Shown: positions 16,942 through 24,636 of the stretch, piece by piece
Layout: the number at the start of each line of letters is the position of its first letter
Numbering within the stretch: the stretch's first letter is position 1
NCBI GenBank assembly: GCA_947174505.1
Contig: CAMWJF010000041.1
Coordinates: forward strand, 1-36,092
From: an uncultured Lachnospiraceae bacterium
GTDB lineage: Bacteria; Bacillota; Clostridia; Lachnospirales; Lachnospiraceae
Direction: 5' to 3'
DNA length: 36,092 nt
Program-made: the position numbers and the translations under genes
The notes under the pieces: generated by a model
Told to the model about the DNA's origin: nothing
Databases searched by the model: none
Seen by the model: only the letters and a program-made list of their open reading frames with translations

Positions 16942-17745
16942 ATGCGGGAAGAATTTAGCAGGACAGAGATGCTTTTAGGCGGGGAGGCAATGGAAAAACT
17001 GACCCGCTCCCGGGTGGCGGTGTTCGGCGTGGGCGGCGTGGGCGGTTATGTGTGTGAGGCGCTTGCCAGAAGCGGCGTGGGCGCTCTGGATCTGATTGAT
17101 AAGGATATGGTGGCACTTTCGAATATCAACCGGCAGATCATTGCCACACACAGAACCGTCGGAAGAGAGAAAACAGATGTGATGCGGGAGCGGATTCTGG
17201 ACATTAATCCGGAGGCAGTGGTACGGGTGTACCCTTGCTTCTTTCTACCGGAAAATGCGGACAGCTTTCCCTTTGAGGAGTATGATTATGTGGTGGATGC
17301 GGTGGATACTGTGACGGCGAAGATTGAGCTGGTGATGCGCGCCCGGGAAAAGGACGTGCCGATTATCAGTAGTATGGGGGCGGGGAATAAGCTGGACTCC
17401 ACCGCGTTCCGGGTAGCGGATATCTATGAGACGAAGGTGTGTCCGCTGGCGAGGGTGATGCGCAGGGAGTTAAAGAAACGGGATGTGGAACATTTGAAGG
17501 TGGTGTACTCGGAGGAGAAGCCAATCGTTCCGGCGGGGGATCATGCTGCAGATGAGCAGGAGGGGTACGGAGCGGAAACGGTAAGGCGTAGTCAGATTAA
17601 CGAAACGGCGGATGGGGGCGAGGGAAGAAGAGATGTACCGCGCCGTCAGACGCCCGGAAGCGCGGCATTCGTCCCTTCCGTGGCGGGACTCATAATCGCG
17701 GGGGAAGTGGTGAAGGATTTGGTGGCAGATAGTTTGGTTATGTAA
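16942..17745 (+). CDS. tcdA: tRNA threonylcarbamoyladenosine dehydratase (ThiF/E1-like)
   Basis: 267 aa. TcdA (CsdL) uses ATP to adenylate and cyclise t6A37 of ANN-decoding tRNAs to ct6A. The adenylation Rossmann loop GVGGVGG is at 29-35, followed by 'DLIDKDMVALSNINRQI', the E1 pattern with Asp and Arg for ATP, then 'YDYVVDAVDTVTAK' and 'ISSMGAGNKLDST'. The C-terminus 'SAAFVPSVAGLIIAGEVVKDL' is diagnostic. An unusual hydrophilic insert of about 35 residues (about 199-235, 'DHAADEQEGYGAET...') sits just before that segment. ATG 16942 follows AAGAGGAA. The stop codon lies inside a copy of the TTATGTAAAC word (17738-17747). Confidence 0.93.
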   Translation: MREEFSRTEMLLGGEAMEKLTRSRVAVFGVGGVGGYVCEALARSGVGALDLIDKDMVALSNINRQIIATHRTVGREKTDVMRERILDINPEAVVRVYPCFFLPENADSFPFEEYDYVVDAVDTVTAKIELVMRAREKDVPIISSMGAGNKLDSTAFRVADIYETKVCPLARVMRRELKKRDVEHLKVVYSEEKPIVPAGDHAADEQEGYGAETVRRSQINETADGGEGRRDVPRRQTPGSAAFVPSVAGLIIAGEVVKDLVADSLVM

Positions 17746-17807
17746 ACCTGTAAATGCGTGATATGTGACGCGTCAGCCTCATTCTGCGACAGCGTAGATC
17801 ATTTAAG

Positions 17808-17849
17808 GAGAATGCGGAGCATTCTCAGAGTTTGCCGCAGGCATACTCT
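17808..17849. repeat. Tandem hairpin element between convergent genes
   Basis: GAGAATGC (17808-17815)-GGA-GCATTCTC (17819-17826) is an exact 8-bp stem. It is followed immediately by AGAGTTTGCC (17827-17836)-GCA-GGCATACTCT (17840-17849), with one mismatch. The last base belongs to the stop codon of the minus-strand gene. It probably serves as a terminator for both genes and shares its layout with the element at 636-665 (GAAATGC-GAA-GCATTTC, then GAGTCTGC), suggesting a repeat family. Confidence 0.55.
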
Positions 17850-18103
17850 TAATGTTCGCTGCCGGGCGACGATTTCTTCATCAGGTCAAGGGACCAGATC
17901 AGCAGCCAGAGCAGTATCGGCATCCCGATGGTAGCGACGAGACATCCGGCAAAGAGGCGGCCGGAGTCGCCAAGGTCTAAGCAGGCGATCACAAATGCAC
18001 CTATATACATGCCGACCAGAAGGACGACGCAGACGAGCGCCGCGATCTGTTTCGGGGTTAATTTTTTACGCTGTTTTTCTGTAGTATCTTTGGAAGGATT
18101 CAT
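17849..18103 (-). CDS. Small two-helix membrane protein, unknown function
   Basis: 84 aa. A Lys/Thr-rich cytoplasmic N-terminus (MNPSKDTTEKQRKKLTPKQ), then two hydrophobic segments (about 20-42 and 50-72) and a short charged tail. A good ribosome site (AGGAGAAAT) precedes the ATG at 18103 on the minus strand, supporting a real gene. No family is recognised. It is divergent from the XRE/HipA-like pair. Confidence 0.65.
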   Translation of the reverse strand: MNPSKDTTEKQRKKLTPKQIAALVCVVLLVGMYIGAFVIACLDLGDSGRLFAGCLVATIGMPILLWLLIWSLDLMKKSSPGSEH

Positions 18104-18276
18104 AAGATTTCTCCTGTTTTAAGGTGGGAGGCCGGATCCCGGAAGGCGGGGCGGCCTGTCAGCTTTCTGTTACAATCTAACATATTTTGGACGGAAAGGA
18201 AAGGTATGGACAAAAAAATCTGATACGTATGATTGAAAAGTATAGCGACAATCATCTTAAATGACGGACGTTCCTG

Positions 18277-18305
18277 TTGCTGTCCTATCGGAACTCCGAT
18301 ATAAT
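18277..18305 (+). promoter_or_regulatory. XRE-kinase operon promoter with internal 16-bp palindrome
   Basis: TTGCTG (18277-18282), 17-bp spacer, consensus TATAAT (18300-18305). The perfect palindrome TATCGGAACTCCGATA (18286-18301) fills the spacer and touches the -10, the expected place for an autorepressor. E. coli HipB operators have the form TATCC-N8-GGATA, also with TATC/GATA ends, which fits the downstream HipA-like gene. The initiation site would be about 18312, giving a leader of only about 12 nt before GTG 18324. Confidence 0.65.
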
Positions 18306-18323
18306 ATGCATGAGGTGATGAAA

Positions 18324-18746
18324 GTGACAATCGGCGAACTTATACAGGAGAGAGGACTTTCCCGCTACCGTTTATCAAAGGAAAGCGGGGTACCGTGGGC
18401 AACCCTGTCAGACATCTGTTCCGGAAAAACAAAATTAGAACACTGTAGTGCGGCAACGCTTTCCAAACTGTCGAAGACACTTGGGATTACCATGGAAGAA
18501 CTGATGCTTTTGGAAACAGGCAGTGACGTGGATACAGAAGGAAAGCCAAAGAATAGAAGCTATCTGGAAGCAGGACTGCCGGCAAGCCTTCAGAAAGCGA
18601 TTGATGAATATGTCCGGGGAGAGAAGGAGCAGGTGTCCCATCTGGATTGTTTATGGGGAGAGGTCTACGGCTCCATCAATGCCTGCCAGTGGGGAGGCAG
18701 AATCACAAAGGAGCAGGCGGACTATCTGCGGAAGAAATATCTCTAG
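18324..18746 (+). CDS. XRE-family DNA-binding regulator (HipB-like antitoxin candidate)
   Basis: 140 aa from GTG 18324. This start is chosen because GAGGTG (18312-18317) gives 6-nt spacing, whereas ATG 18318 has none and upstream ATGs lie in the promoter. N-terminal helix-turn-helix (about 5-60): 'LIQERGLSRYRLSKESGVPWATLSDICSGKTKL', a classic XRE/Cro fold. The C-terminal half (about 75-140) is charged, with a segment 'DCLWGEVYGSINACQWGGRITKEQADYLRKKYL' of a kind often seen in regulators paired with short HipA-like kinases. It is followed 15 bp downstream by that kinase, consistent with a two-gene toxin-antitoxin or signalling module under autorepression. Confidence 0.8.
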   Translation: MTIGELIQERGLSRYRLSKESGVPWATLSDICSGKTKLEHCSAATLSKLSKTLGITMEELMLLETGSDVDTEGKPKNRSYLEAGLPASLQKAIDEYVRGEKEQVSHLDCLWGEVYGSINACQWGGRITKEQADYLRKKYL

Positions 18747-18761
18747 AGAGGAAGATGAAAG

Positions 18762-19697
18762 ATGGAAAAGATAGATTTTACATCCTGTGAGGTCAACAGA
18801 TTTAAGGCATACGGCGGCGCAAATGGAAATAAAATCCATATCCGTTATCAGGGGAAGGGATATATGCTGAAATTCCCGCCGGTACTCGGACGGAATAAGG
18901 CCATGAGTTATACAAACAGCTGTATCAGTGAATATCTTGCCTGCCACATTTATGAATTGCTTGGAATCGAGGTACAGGAAACGCTGCTTGGCACCTACAC
19001 GGACAGGCGGGGAAAAGAAAAAATTGTGGTTGCCTGCCGTGATTTCACGGATGAAGGAAAGAAACTGATTGAGTTTGCACAGCTTAAAAATACCTGTATT
19101 GACAGTGAGCAGAATGGGTATGGGACAGAGCTGTCTTCCATTATGACGGCAATCGGGGAACAGACGCTGATACCACAGGAGGAACTGGTGCAGTTCTTTT
19201 GGGACATGTTTATTGTGGATGCACTGCTTGGAAATTTTGATCGGCATAACGGGAACTGGGGTATTCTGGCAGATGAAAGGCATCAGACAGCGGAGATAGC
19301 TCCGGTATATGACTGCGGTTCCTGTCTTTATCCCCAGCTTGCAGTACAGGATATGCAGGATGTTCTGGAAAAGGAAGAGGAGATAGACAAACGCATCTTT
19401 CTATATCCCACTTCGGCAGTGGAAGAGCAGGGAAAGAAAATTTCATATTTTGAGTTTATATCTTCCCTGAAGAATCAGGACTGTAATGCGGCACTGAAAC
19501 GGATTTATGCACGGATTGATGTGGAGCGGATAAACAGGCTGGTGGAGGAAACGTCTTTTCTTACTCTGGTTCAGAAGGAATTTTACCAGATTATGCTAAA
19601 AGAGCGGAAAGAGAAGATTTTGGATTACAGCATGGAGCAGTTGATTGAACTGGAAAGAGAGACTGCCGTGCAGGAGTCGCAGGGACAATTGATGTGA
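18762..19697 (+). CDS. Short HipA-like Ser/Thr kinase (CtkA-type), toxin candidate
   Basis: 311 aa, much shorter than E. coli HipA (440 aa): the N-terminal coupling domain is missing, as in CtkA-type kinases. Catalytic loop 'NFDRHNGNWGIL' with Asp160, and metal-binding 'VYDCG' with Asp184, match the HipA C-terminal kinase domain. A possible ATP-lysine lies in the N-lobe segment 'KGYMLKFP'. HipA-type kinases phosphorylate translation factors such as GltX; the target here is unknown. It directly follows the XRE gene (15-bp gap, site GAGGAAG). This pair is more AT-rich than its flanks and has no relation to its neighbours, so it may be acquired. Confidence 0.82.
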   Translation: MEKIDFTSCEVNRFKAYGGANGNKIHIRYQGKGYMLKFPPVLGRNKAMSYTNSCISEYLACHIYELLGIEVQETLLGTYTDRRGKEKIVVACRDFTDEGKKLIEFAQLKNTCIDSEQNGYGTELSSIMTAIGEQTLIPQEELVQFFWDMFIVDALLGNFDRHNGNWGILADERHQTAEIAPVYDCGSCLYPQLAVQDMQDVLEKEEEIDKRIFLYPTSAVEEQGKKISYFEFISSLKNQDCNAALKRIYARIDVERINRLVEETSFLTLVQKEFYQIMLKERKEKILDYSMEQLIELERETAVQESQGQLM

Positions 19698-19708
19698 AAG
19701 TCCGCCAA

Positions 19709-19737
19709 TTGTATTTCTTTCGCTGATATGGTAGAAT
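19709..19737 (+). promoter_or_regulatory. Promoter of diguanylate cyclase gene
   Basis: TTGTAT (19709-19714), 17-bp spacer, extended -10 TGG-TAGAAT (TAGAAT at 19732-19737), followed by AAAAA. This core and about 10 bp upstream resemble the promoter at 2721-2750, suggesting similar control strength or regulation of the two units. Confidence 0.55.
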
Positions 19738-19798
19738 AAAAACCGTTAAACGACAGAAAAAAATCCGGGAATCGGGGCCGGAATATGGGGAATGTAAG

Positions 19799-21559
19799 AT
19801 GATCGGATCAGGAGCGGAAGCAAGTAAAAAAAGAAGAAAAAACAGAATTTTTCATGTGATTTATGCCCTTATGGCGGTTATCATACTGCTTATCATTATA
19901 TGGGCAGCGGCTAACAACAGAGGAAGCTCGCCGTCAGAGCTGTTGTCGGAGGGTAATGTCGACTTTGACGAGGGGTGGTATATGGCGGACGGCAGTGTGG
20001 CGGATATGGAGCATCTGCACAAAATGTCTTCCGTGGAGCCTTATCGGGAACAGAGTGTATATCACAGTCTGCCCTCTGATCTGGAGGAAGGAAAATCTCT
20101 CTGCTTCCGGTCGAAAAATATCCGTTATCAGGTATATGTGGGCGGGGAGCTGCGCTACGAGCCGAAGATCAGGGAGAGCCGTGTTTATAACCGTTCCCTT
20201 GGCACAAGGTGGAGCTATGTTCCGCTTTACGGGGATGATGCGGGAGCGGATGTGGAGATACGTTTTCAGACCGTGTATGAGGATGCGCGGGCATGTATCG
20301 ATCATCTCACGCTCGGTTCGGCAGCCGGGGAAATTGTCGGTACCTTTACAGGGAAGGCGGTGGCCTTCTCCACCTGCCTGCTTTTGCTGTTTGCGGGGCT
20401 TCTGCTGATTATTGCGGATGTTCCGGCAAATCTGCAGATGGATAAGAACCATGAGCTGCTCTATCTGGGGCTGTTTGCGATCAGCATTGCCCTCTGGTGT
20501 CTTGCGGAGACAAACCTGTTACAGTTTTATACTGACGACAGCAGGCTTTTACAGATCCTGTCCTGCTGTTCGCTGATGATGATTCCCATTCCGCTGGTGC
20601 TTTATCTGGATGCGGCCTTTGGCTTTCAGAGGAAATGGGTGGTTTCGGCCGTCTGCTTCCTGTCTGCGGCGGAGTTTACCTTCTGTACGATTATGCATTT
20701 TGCGGGGGTTATGGATTATCATGAGACACTTGGACTGACACATGTCATGCTGGCGGTTTCCGCGGTGCTTTTGCTGTATGAGCTCCTGAAGAATGCGCTT
20801 CTGACAAGGGAAAGCAAAGTGAGAAATGTCTATAAGGCGATACGGACCGTGGGACTTATGGGGATCTGTTTTGCCACAGGGATAGACATTGTGAGATATT
20901 ACCGTGGACATAACAGCGACAGCGCCATGTTTGTGCGTATCGGTCTGCTGATTTTCATTTTGTGCTACGGAAGCGCCAGTCTGGAGAAGACGGTGAACGC
21001 AGTCAAGCTTGGCGTGCAGGCGGAATTTGTCAGCCAGCTCGCCTACCGGGACGGCCTGACGGGTGTGGGAAACCGGACGGCCTTTCAGGAGCGGCTTGAG
21101 GAGCTGGAGGGAGAAAAGAAAGAGCTTCCGGGGATTGCCATTGTTATGTTTGATGTAAACGATTTAAAATATGTGAACGATCATTTGGGACACCAGCGGG
21201 GAGACGAACTGATTGTAGGCAGCGCAAATATTGTCAGGAATGCAGTGGAGTCGGAGGGAGGAGCTGTTTTCAGAATCGGTGGGGACGAGTTTGCCGGCAT
21301 CTTCTCCGGTGAGGATGTGAAAAAGCGCTGTGAGAGTGCGCTTTCCCGTTTCAGGCAGTCCATGGACGGCCATAATGCTGTGAAGAACCAGGCTCTGCGC
21401 ATCAGCATTGCGAGCGGCTATGCGGTCTATGATAAGGAGCAGGAGGATGAGATGCTGATGGATGTTTACCAGCAGGCCGACGTCCGTATGTATGAGAATA
21501 AAAAGCAGATCAAGAGTGAGCAGGTTAAACCCGCAGAATTTTATGCACGAAAGCAATGA
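19799..21559 (+). CDS. 7TM-type diguanylate cyclase (GGDEF)
   Basis: 586 aa. Makes c-di-GMP from two GTP. Parts: N-terminal membrane anchor (about 15-38), extracytoplasmic sensory region (about 40-180), seven hydrophobic helices (about 185-395) resembling the 7TMR-DISM family, then a GGDEF domain (about 415-580). The active-site GGDEF is intact at 494-498, and 'MFDVNDLKYVNDHLGH' supplies the metal-binding Asp and substrate contacts. The RxxD inhibitory site expected just upstream of GGDEF is absent ('ESEGGAVF'), so product feedback by that site is unlikely. ATG 19799 has only a modest site (GGGGAA). It is monocistronic, and no c-di-GMP riboswitch or EAL protein was recognised nearby. Confidence 0.9.
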   Translation: MIGSGAEASKKRRKNRIFHVIYALMAVIILLIIIWAAANNRGSSPSELLSEGNVDFDEGWYMADGSVADMEHLHKMSSVEPYREQSVYHSLPSDLEEGKSLCFRSKNIRYQVYVGGELRYEPKIRESRVYNRSLGTRWSYVPLYGDDAGADVEIRFQTVYEDARACIDHLTLGSAAGEIVGTFTGKAVAFSTCLLLLFAGLLLIIADVPANLQMDKNHELLYLGLFAISIALWCLAETNLLQFYTDDSRLLQILSCCSLMMIPIPLVLYLDAAFGFQRKWVVSAVCFLSAAEFTFCTIMHFAGVMDYHETLGLTHVMLAVSAVLLLYELLKNALLTRESKVRNVYKAIRTVGLMGICFATGIDIVRYYRGHNSDSAMFVRIGLLIFILCYGSASLEKTVNAVKLGVQAEFVSQLAYRDGLTGVGNRTAFQERLEELEGEKKELPGIAIVMFDVNDLKYVNDHLGHQRGDELIVGSANIVRNAVESEGGAVFRIGGDEFAGIFSGEDVKKRCESALSRFRQSMDGHNAVKNQALRISIASGYAVYDKEQEDEMLMDVYQQADVRMYENKKQIKSEQVKPAEFYARKQ

Positions 21560-21578
21560 GCAGTGCGCAGACGTAAGA

Positions 21579-21608
21579 TGAAAAGAGGCAGCCTGCCGCA
21601 TTTTTTCA
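21579..21608. terminator. Intrinsic terminator after the diguanylate cyclase gene
   Basis: TGAAAA (21579-21584) ... GGCA-GCC-TGCC (21587-21597) GCA TTTTTTCA (21601-21608). A short GC hairpin is flanked by an A-run and a six-T run that can pair with each other. The GC part is only 4 bp, so confidence is moderate. Confidence 0.5.
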
Positions 21609-21623
21609 GATGACGGATGCATA

Positions 21624-21703
21624 GGGCGAAAGCCCGTGAGTGAGGAGAAGCGAAGCGGAAACGAGCGGCACTGCTGCACGGCGGGAAAGCTCGCTTAATT
21701 TTT
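21624..21703 (+). other. Structured leader region of the mannosidase gene
   Basis: GGGC-GAAA-GCCC (21624-21635) is a tetraloop hairpin of GNRA type. CGAGC (21662-21666) pairs with GCTCG (21689-21693) around a GC-rich interior and is followed by CTTAATTTTT (21694-21703), which looks like a weak terminator or attenuator 17 bp before the mannosidase ribosome site (AAGGAG). No known riboswitch was recognised. Confidence 0.4.
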
Positions 21704-21726
21704 CATAGAGAAAAAAGGAGATAAGC

Positions 21727-24402
21727 ATGGAGAAAATGACGTTAAACGGCGACGGCTGGCGGATGCGGATCGTTGGAGAGCAGGATATATTCGGTGTAAA
21801 CGGGAAGACGCTTCCGGCGAAGGTTCCCGGCTCTATTTATGGAAATCTTCTGGAGCAGGGACTTATGCCGGACCCTTATGACAGGATGAACGAGCTTGCC
21901 GCGCTTCCTCTCATGGAGAATGCTTTTGTTTTTGAGACGGATTTTGCGTTGACGGAGGAGCAGCTTGCGGCAGATTTCCTGTTCCTGCGTTTCGATGGCG
22001 TTGATACGCTGGCGGATGTTTATCTGAACGATATCCTTCTGGGACATGTGGACAATATGCACCGGGTCTGGGAGTTTGCTCCCGGGGAGGCGGCAGGCGT
22101 GGGAGAAAATACGCTCCGGGTGGAGATCGCTTCGTCTACCCGCTATATTGAGGAGGAAAACCAGAAGGTATTTACAGGCGGCTCCACGGACGCTATGCGC
22201 GGCTTTCCCCATCTGCGAAAGGCCCACTGCATGTTCGGCTGGGACTGGGGGCCGAGGCTGCCTGATGCGGGGATATTCCGGGAGGTATCAGTTGTATCCG
22301 GAAAAAAGGCACGGATTGAACAAGTTTACATAACTCAAAATTGGAGCAGGCCGGGACAGGCGGCGGACTTGGCTGCCGATGCAAAGGCCGGGGCGGCTTC
22401 CATATCGGAAAAGAAAGAGAATCTCGGGGCGAAATCAGTTGATGTCATTCACCGCGCGGAAAAGATGGATGTAGTTGACATAATATATAGTGTGGAGATA
22501 GAGGATTTCACGGACGGGGACGGGTATGAGATTCAGACGGCACTCTATGATGATAAGGGGGCGCTTGTTGCCAGAAAGTCATCGAAAAGCGGGACGCGCG
22601 GGAGCGGCAGCGGGGCGGCGCATGTATCAGAAGAACGGGCGGGAGGCGTAGAAAAGGCAGGATATGCAGATGATGCCGACGGCTGGGACACCATCACCGT
22701 TCAAAATCCCAAGCGCTGGTGGCCTAACGGTTTGGGGGAACAGCCCCTTTACCGTGCGGAGGTGACGCTGCTGGACGAGGAGGGGAGCGTGCTTGACTGT
22801 TGGAGCCGCCGGATCGGTCTGCGCACGCTGACCGTGAATACGGATAAGGACGAGTGGGGAGAGTGCTTTGCCCATGAGGTCAACGGGGTGAAGATTTTCG
22901 CCATGGGCGCGGACTACATTCCCGAAGATAATATTTTTTCCAGAATCACACCGGAACGCACCCGCCGTCTTCTGGAGGACGCGGTGGCGGCCAACCACAA
23001 CTGCATCCGCGTCTGGGGCGGCGGCTATTACCCGGACGACTGGTTTTTCGATATCTGCGATGAGCTGGGGCTGATCGTGTGGCAGGACTTCATGTTCGCC
23101 TGCGCGTCCTACGAGTTGGATGACGGTTTCGAGCGTAATATCAGTGCGGAAATCCGTGACAATGTGCGAAGGATCCGCCATCACGCCTGTCTGGGTTTGT
23201 GGTGCGGCAACAATGAGATGGAGACCCAGACGCTGGACGGCGCGTGGCAGCCGTCCATCAAACAGAAGTGTGATTATATCAAGATTTTTGAATATATTAT
23301 CCCGAAAATTCTGGAGGAGGAAGATCCGGTTACCTTTTACTGGCCGTCCTCGCCCTCCTCAGGCGGAAACTATGACAATCCGTGGGATGAGAACCGGGGG
23401 GATACCCACTATTGGGCGGTATGGCACGGGAACAAGCCTTTTACGGATTATCGGAATTACTATTTCCGCTATATGTCCGAGTTCGGGTTCCAGTCTTTCC
23501 CCTGCTTAAAGACGGTGGAGACGTTTACCGCGCCCGAAGACCGCAATATTTTCTCCCGTGTCATGGAGATGCACCAGAGAAATGCGGCGGCCAACGGTAA
23601 GATTATGACCTATCTTTCCGCGACATACCTTTATCCGGCGGATTTCGGGATGCTTCTGTACGCATCCCAGCTCTTACAGGCGGATGCGATCCGCTACGGC
23701 ATCGAGCATTTCCGCAGGAACCGGGGCAGATGTATGGGCGCGGTGGTGTGGCAGTTAAACGATATCTGGCCGGTGGCCTCCTGGGCGAGCATTGATTATT
23801 ATGGCAGATGGAAGGCGCTTCACTATGCGGAGAAGAGAGCTTTTGCGCCGGTGATGATCTCCTGCGAGGAGATTGGCGAGCTTTCTGAGAGACCCTTCTG
23901 CGTGGCACAGCCTGCGCCCATCGAGAAGTCTGCGAGACTGCATGTGGCCAATGAGACGATGGAACGTGTGGACGGCACGGTGAGATGGAGTCTGAGAAAG
24001 GCCTGCGGGGAAACGCTTCTGGAGGGGACGCAGGAGGTCAGCGTGGAGCCGCTGTCCGGCCTGTGGCTTGAGAAGATGGATTTCTCCGGTTATGACGAGT
24101 TGGAGGTTTACATAAGTTATTCCTTTGAAAAGGACGGCAGAGTCGTTTCGGAGAATACCACGCTGTTTACCGCACCCAAGCATTTCCGTTTCCATGATCC
24201 GAAGCTGTCATGGCGCAGGGAGGGCAGCACCCTGTTCATCACCGCGGGCGCCTATGCGAAGAGTGTGGAGATCGAGGGCATGGACGGGGATGTAAAGCTC
24301 TCTGACAATTTCTTTGACATGAACCCGGGAGAGAAGCGGGTGGAGATCGTGGAAGGAGATGCCACGGCCTTTTCGCTGAAATCGGTGTACCAGATCCGGT
24401 AG
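21727..24402 (+). CDS. Glycoside hydrolase family 2 beta-mannosidase
   Basis: 891 aa cytoplasmic enzyme (no signal peptide) removing terminal beta-D-mannose, as in degradation of mannan or N-glycan fragments. Sugar-binding domain (about 1-195, 'VPGSIYGNLLEQGLMPDPYDR.NE', 'CMFGWDWGPRLPDAG'), Ig-like domain, then the TIM barrel with 'NHNCIRVWGGGYYP', acid/base Glu497 in 'CGNNEME' and nucleophile Glu585 in 'YMSEFGFQS'. All key residues are present. Two hydrophilic in-frame additions lie in the Ig-like region (about 203-247 and 283-320), explaining the length above the usual 820-860. The first is bracketed by GTTTACATAA (22324) and GTTGACATAA (22474), exactly 150 bp apart. ATG 21727 follows AAGGAGATAAGC. 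No transporter gene is adjacent. Confidence 0.93.
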   Translation: MEKMTLNGDGWRMRIVGEQDIFGVNGKTLPAKVPGSIYGNLLEQGLMPDPYDRMNELAALPLMENAFVFETDFALTEEQLAADFLFLRFDGVDTLADVYLNDILLGHVDNMHRVWEFAPGEAAGVGENTLRVEIASSTRYIEEENQKVFTGGSTDAMRGFPHLRKAHCMFGWDWGPRLPDAGIFREVSVVSGKKARIEQVYITQNWSRPGQAADLAADAKAGAASISEKKENLGAKSVDVIHRAEKMDVVDIIYSVEIEDFTDGDGYEIQTALYDDKGALVARKSSKSGTRGSGSGAAHVSEERAGGVEKAGYADDADGWDTITVQNPKRWWPNGLGEQPLYRAEVTLLDEEGSVLDCWSRRIGLRTLTVNTDKDEWGECFAHEVNGVKIFAMGADYIPEDNIFSRITPERTRRLLEDAVAANHNCIRVWGGGYYPDDWFFDICDELGLIVWQDFMFACASYELDDGFERNISAEIRDNVRRIRHHACLGLWCGNNEMETQTLDGAWQPSIKQKCDYIKIFEYIIPKILEEEDPVTFYWPSSPSSGGNYDNPWDENRGDTHYWAVWHGNKPFTDYRNYYFRYMSEFGFQSFPCLKTVETFTAPEDRNIFSRVMEMHQRNAAANGKIMTYLSATYLYPADFGMLLYASQLLQADAIRYGIEHFRRNRGRCMGAVVWQLNDIWPVASWASIDYYGRWKALHYAEKRAFAPVMISCEEIGELSERPFCVAQPAPIEKSARLHVANETMERVDGTVRWSLRKACGETLLEGTQEVSVEPLSGLWLEKMDFSGYDELEVYISYSFEKDGRVVSENTTLFTAPKHFRFHDPKLSWRREGSTLFITAGAYAKSVEIEGMDGDVKLSDNFFDMNPGEKRVEIVEGDATAFSLKSVYQIR

Positions 24403-24556
24403 ATCCGCCTGACAGGACAGGGGAAGAGCGTATAGGATGAAAAGAGGAAAGATATTTTTTCTGCCGGAAGCAGATGGCGGATAGATATTGCGCTGATTTG
24501 TGTAGAATATTTTGGGATATTCATGTAAATTTTCGCTAAAAATAAAGAAAAATATA

Positions 24557-24585
24557 TTGATTACAACACGAACAAACATTATACT
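24557..24585 (+). promoter_or_regulatory. Promoter of the AAA ATPase gene
   Basis: TTGATT (24557-24562), 17-bp spacer, TATACT (24580-24585). Expected start about 24592 gives a 45-nt leader. The gap 24403-24556 before it is AT-rich, with no gene recognised and no clear terminator for the mannosidase. Confidence 0.7.
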
Positions 24586-24636
24586 ATGGACAAATCCTTT
24601 TTGCCGTCAGACTGATTTTTAAAATGAGGGGTACTT

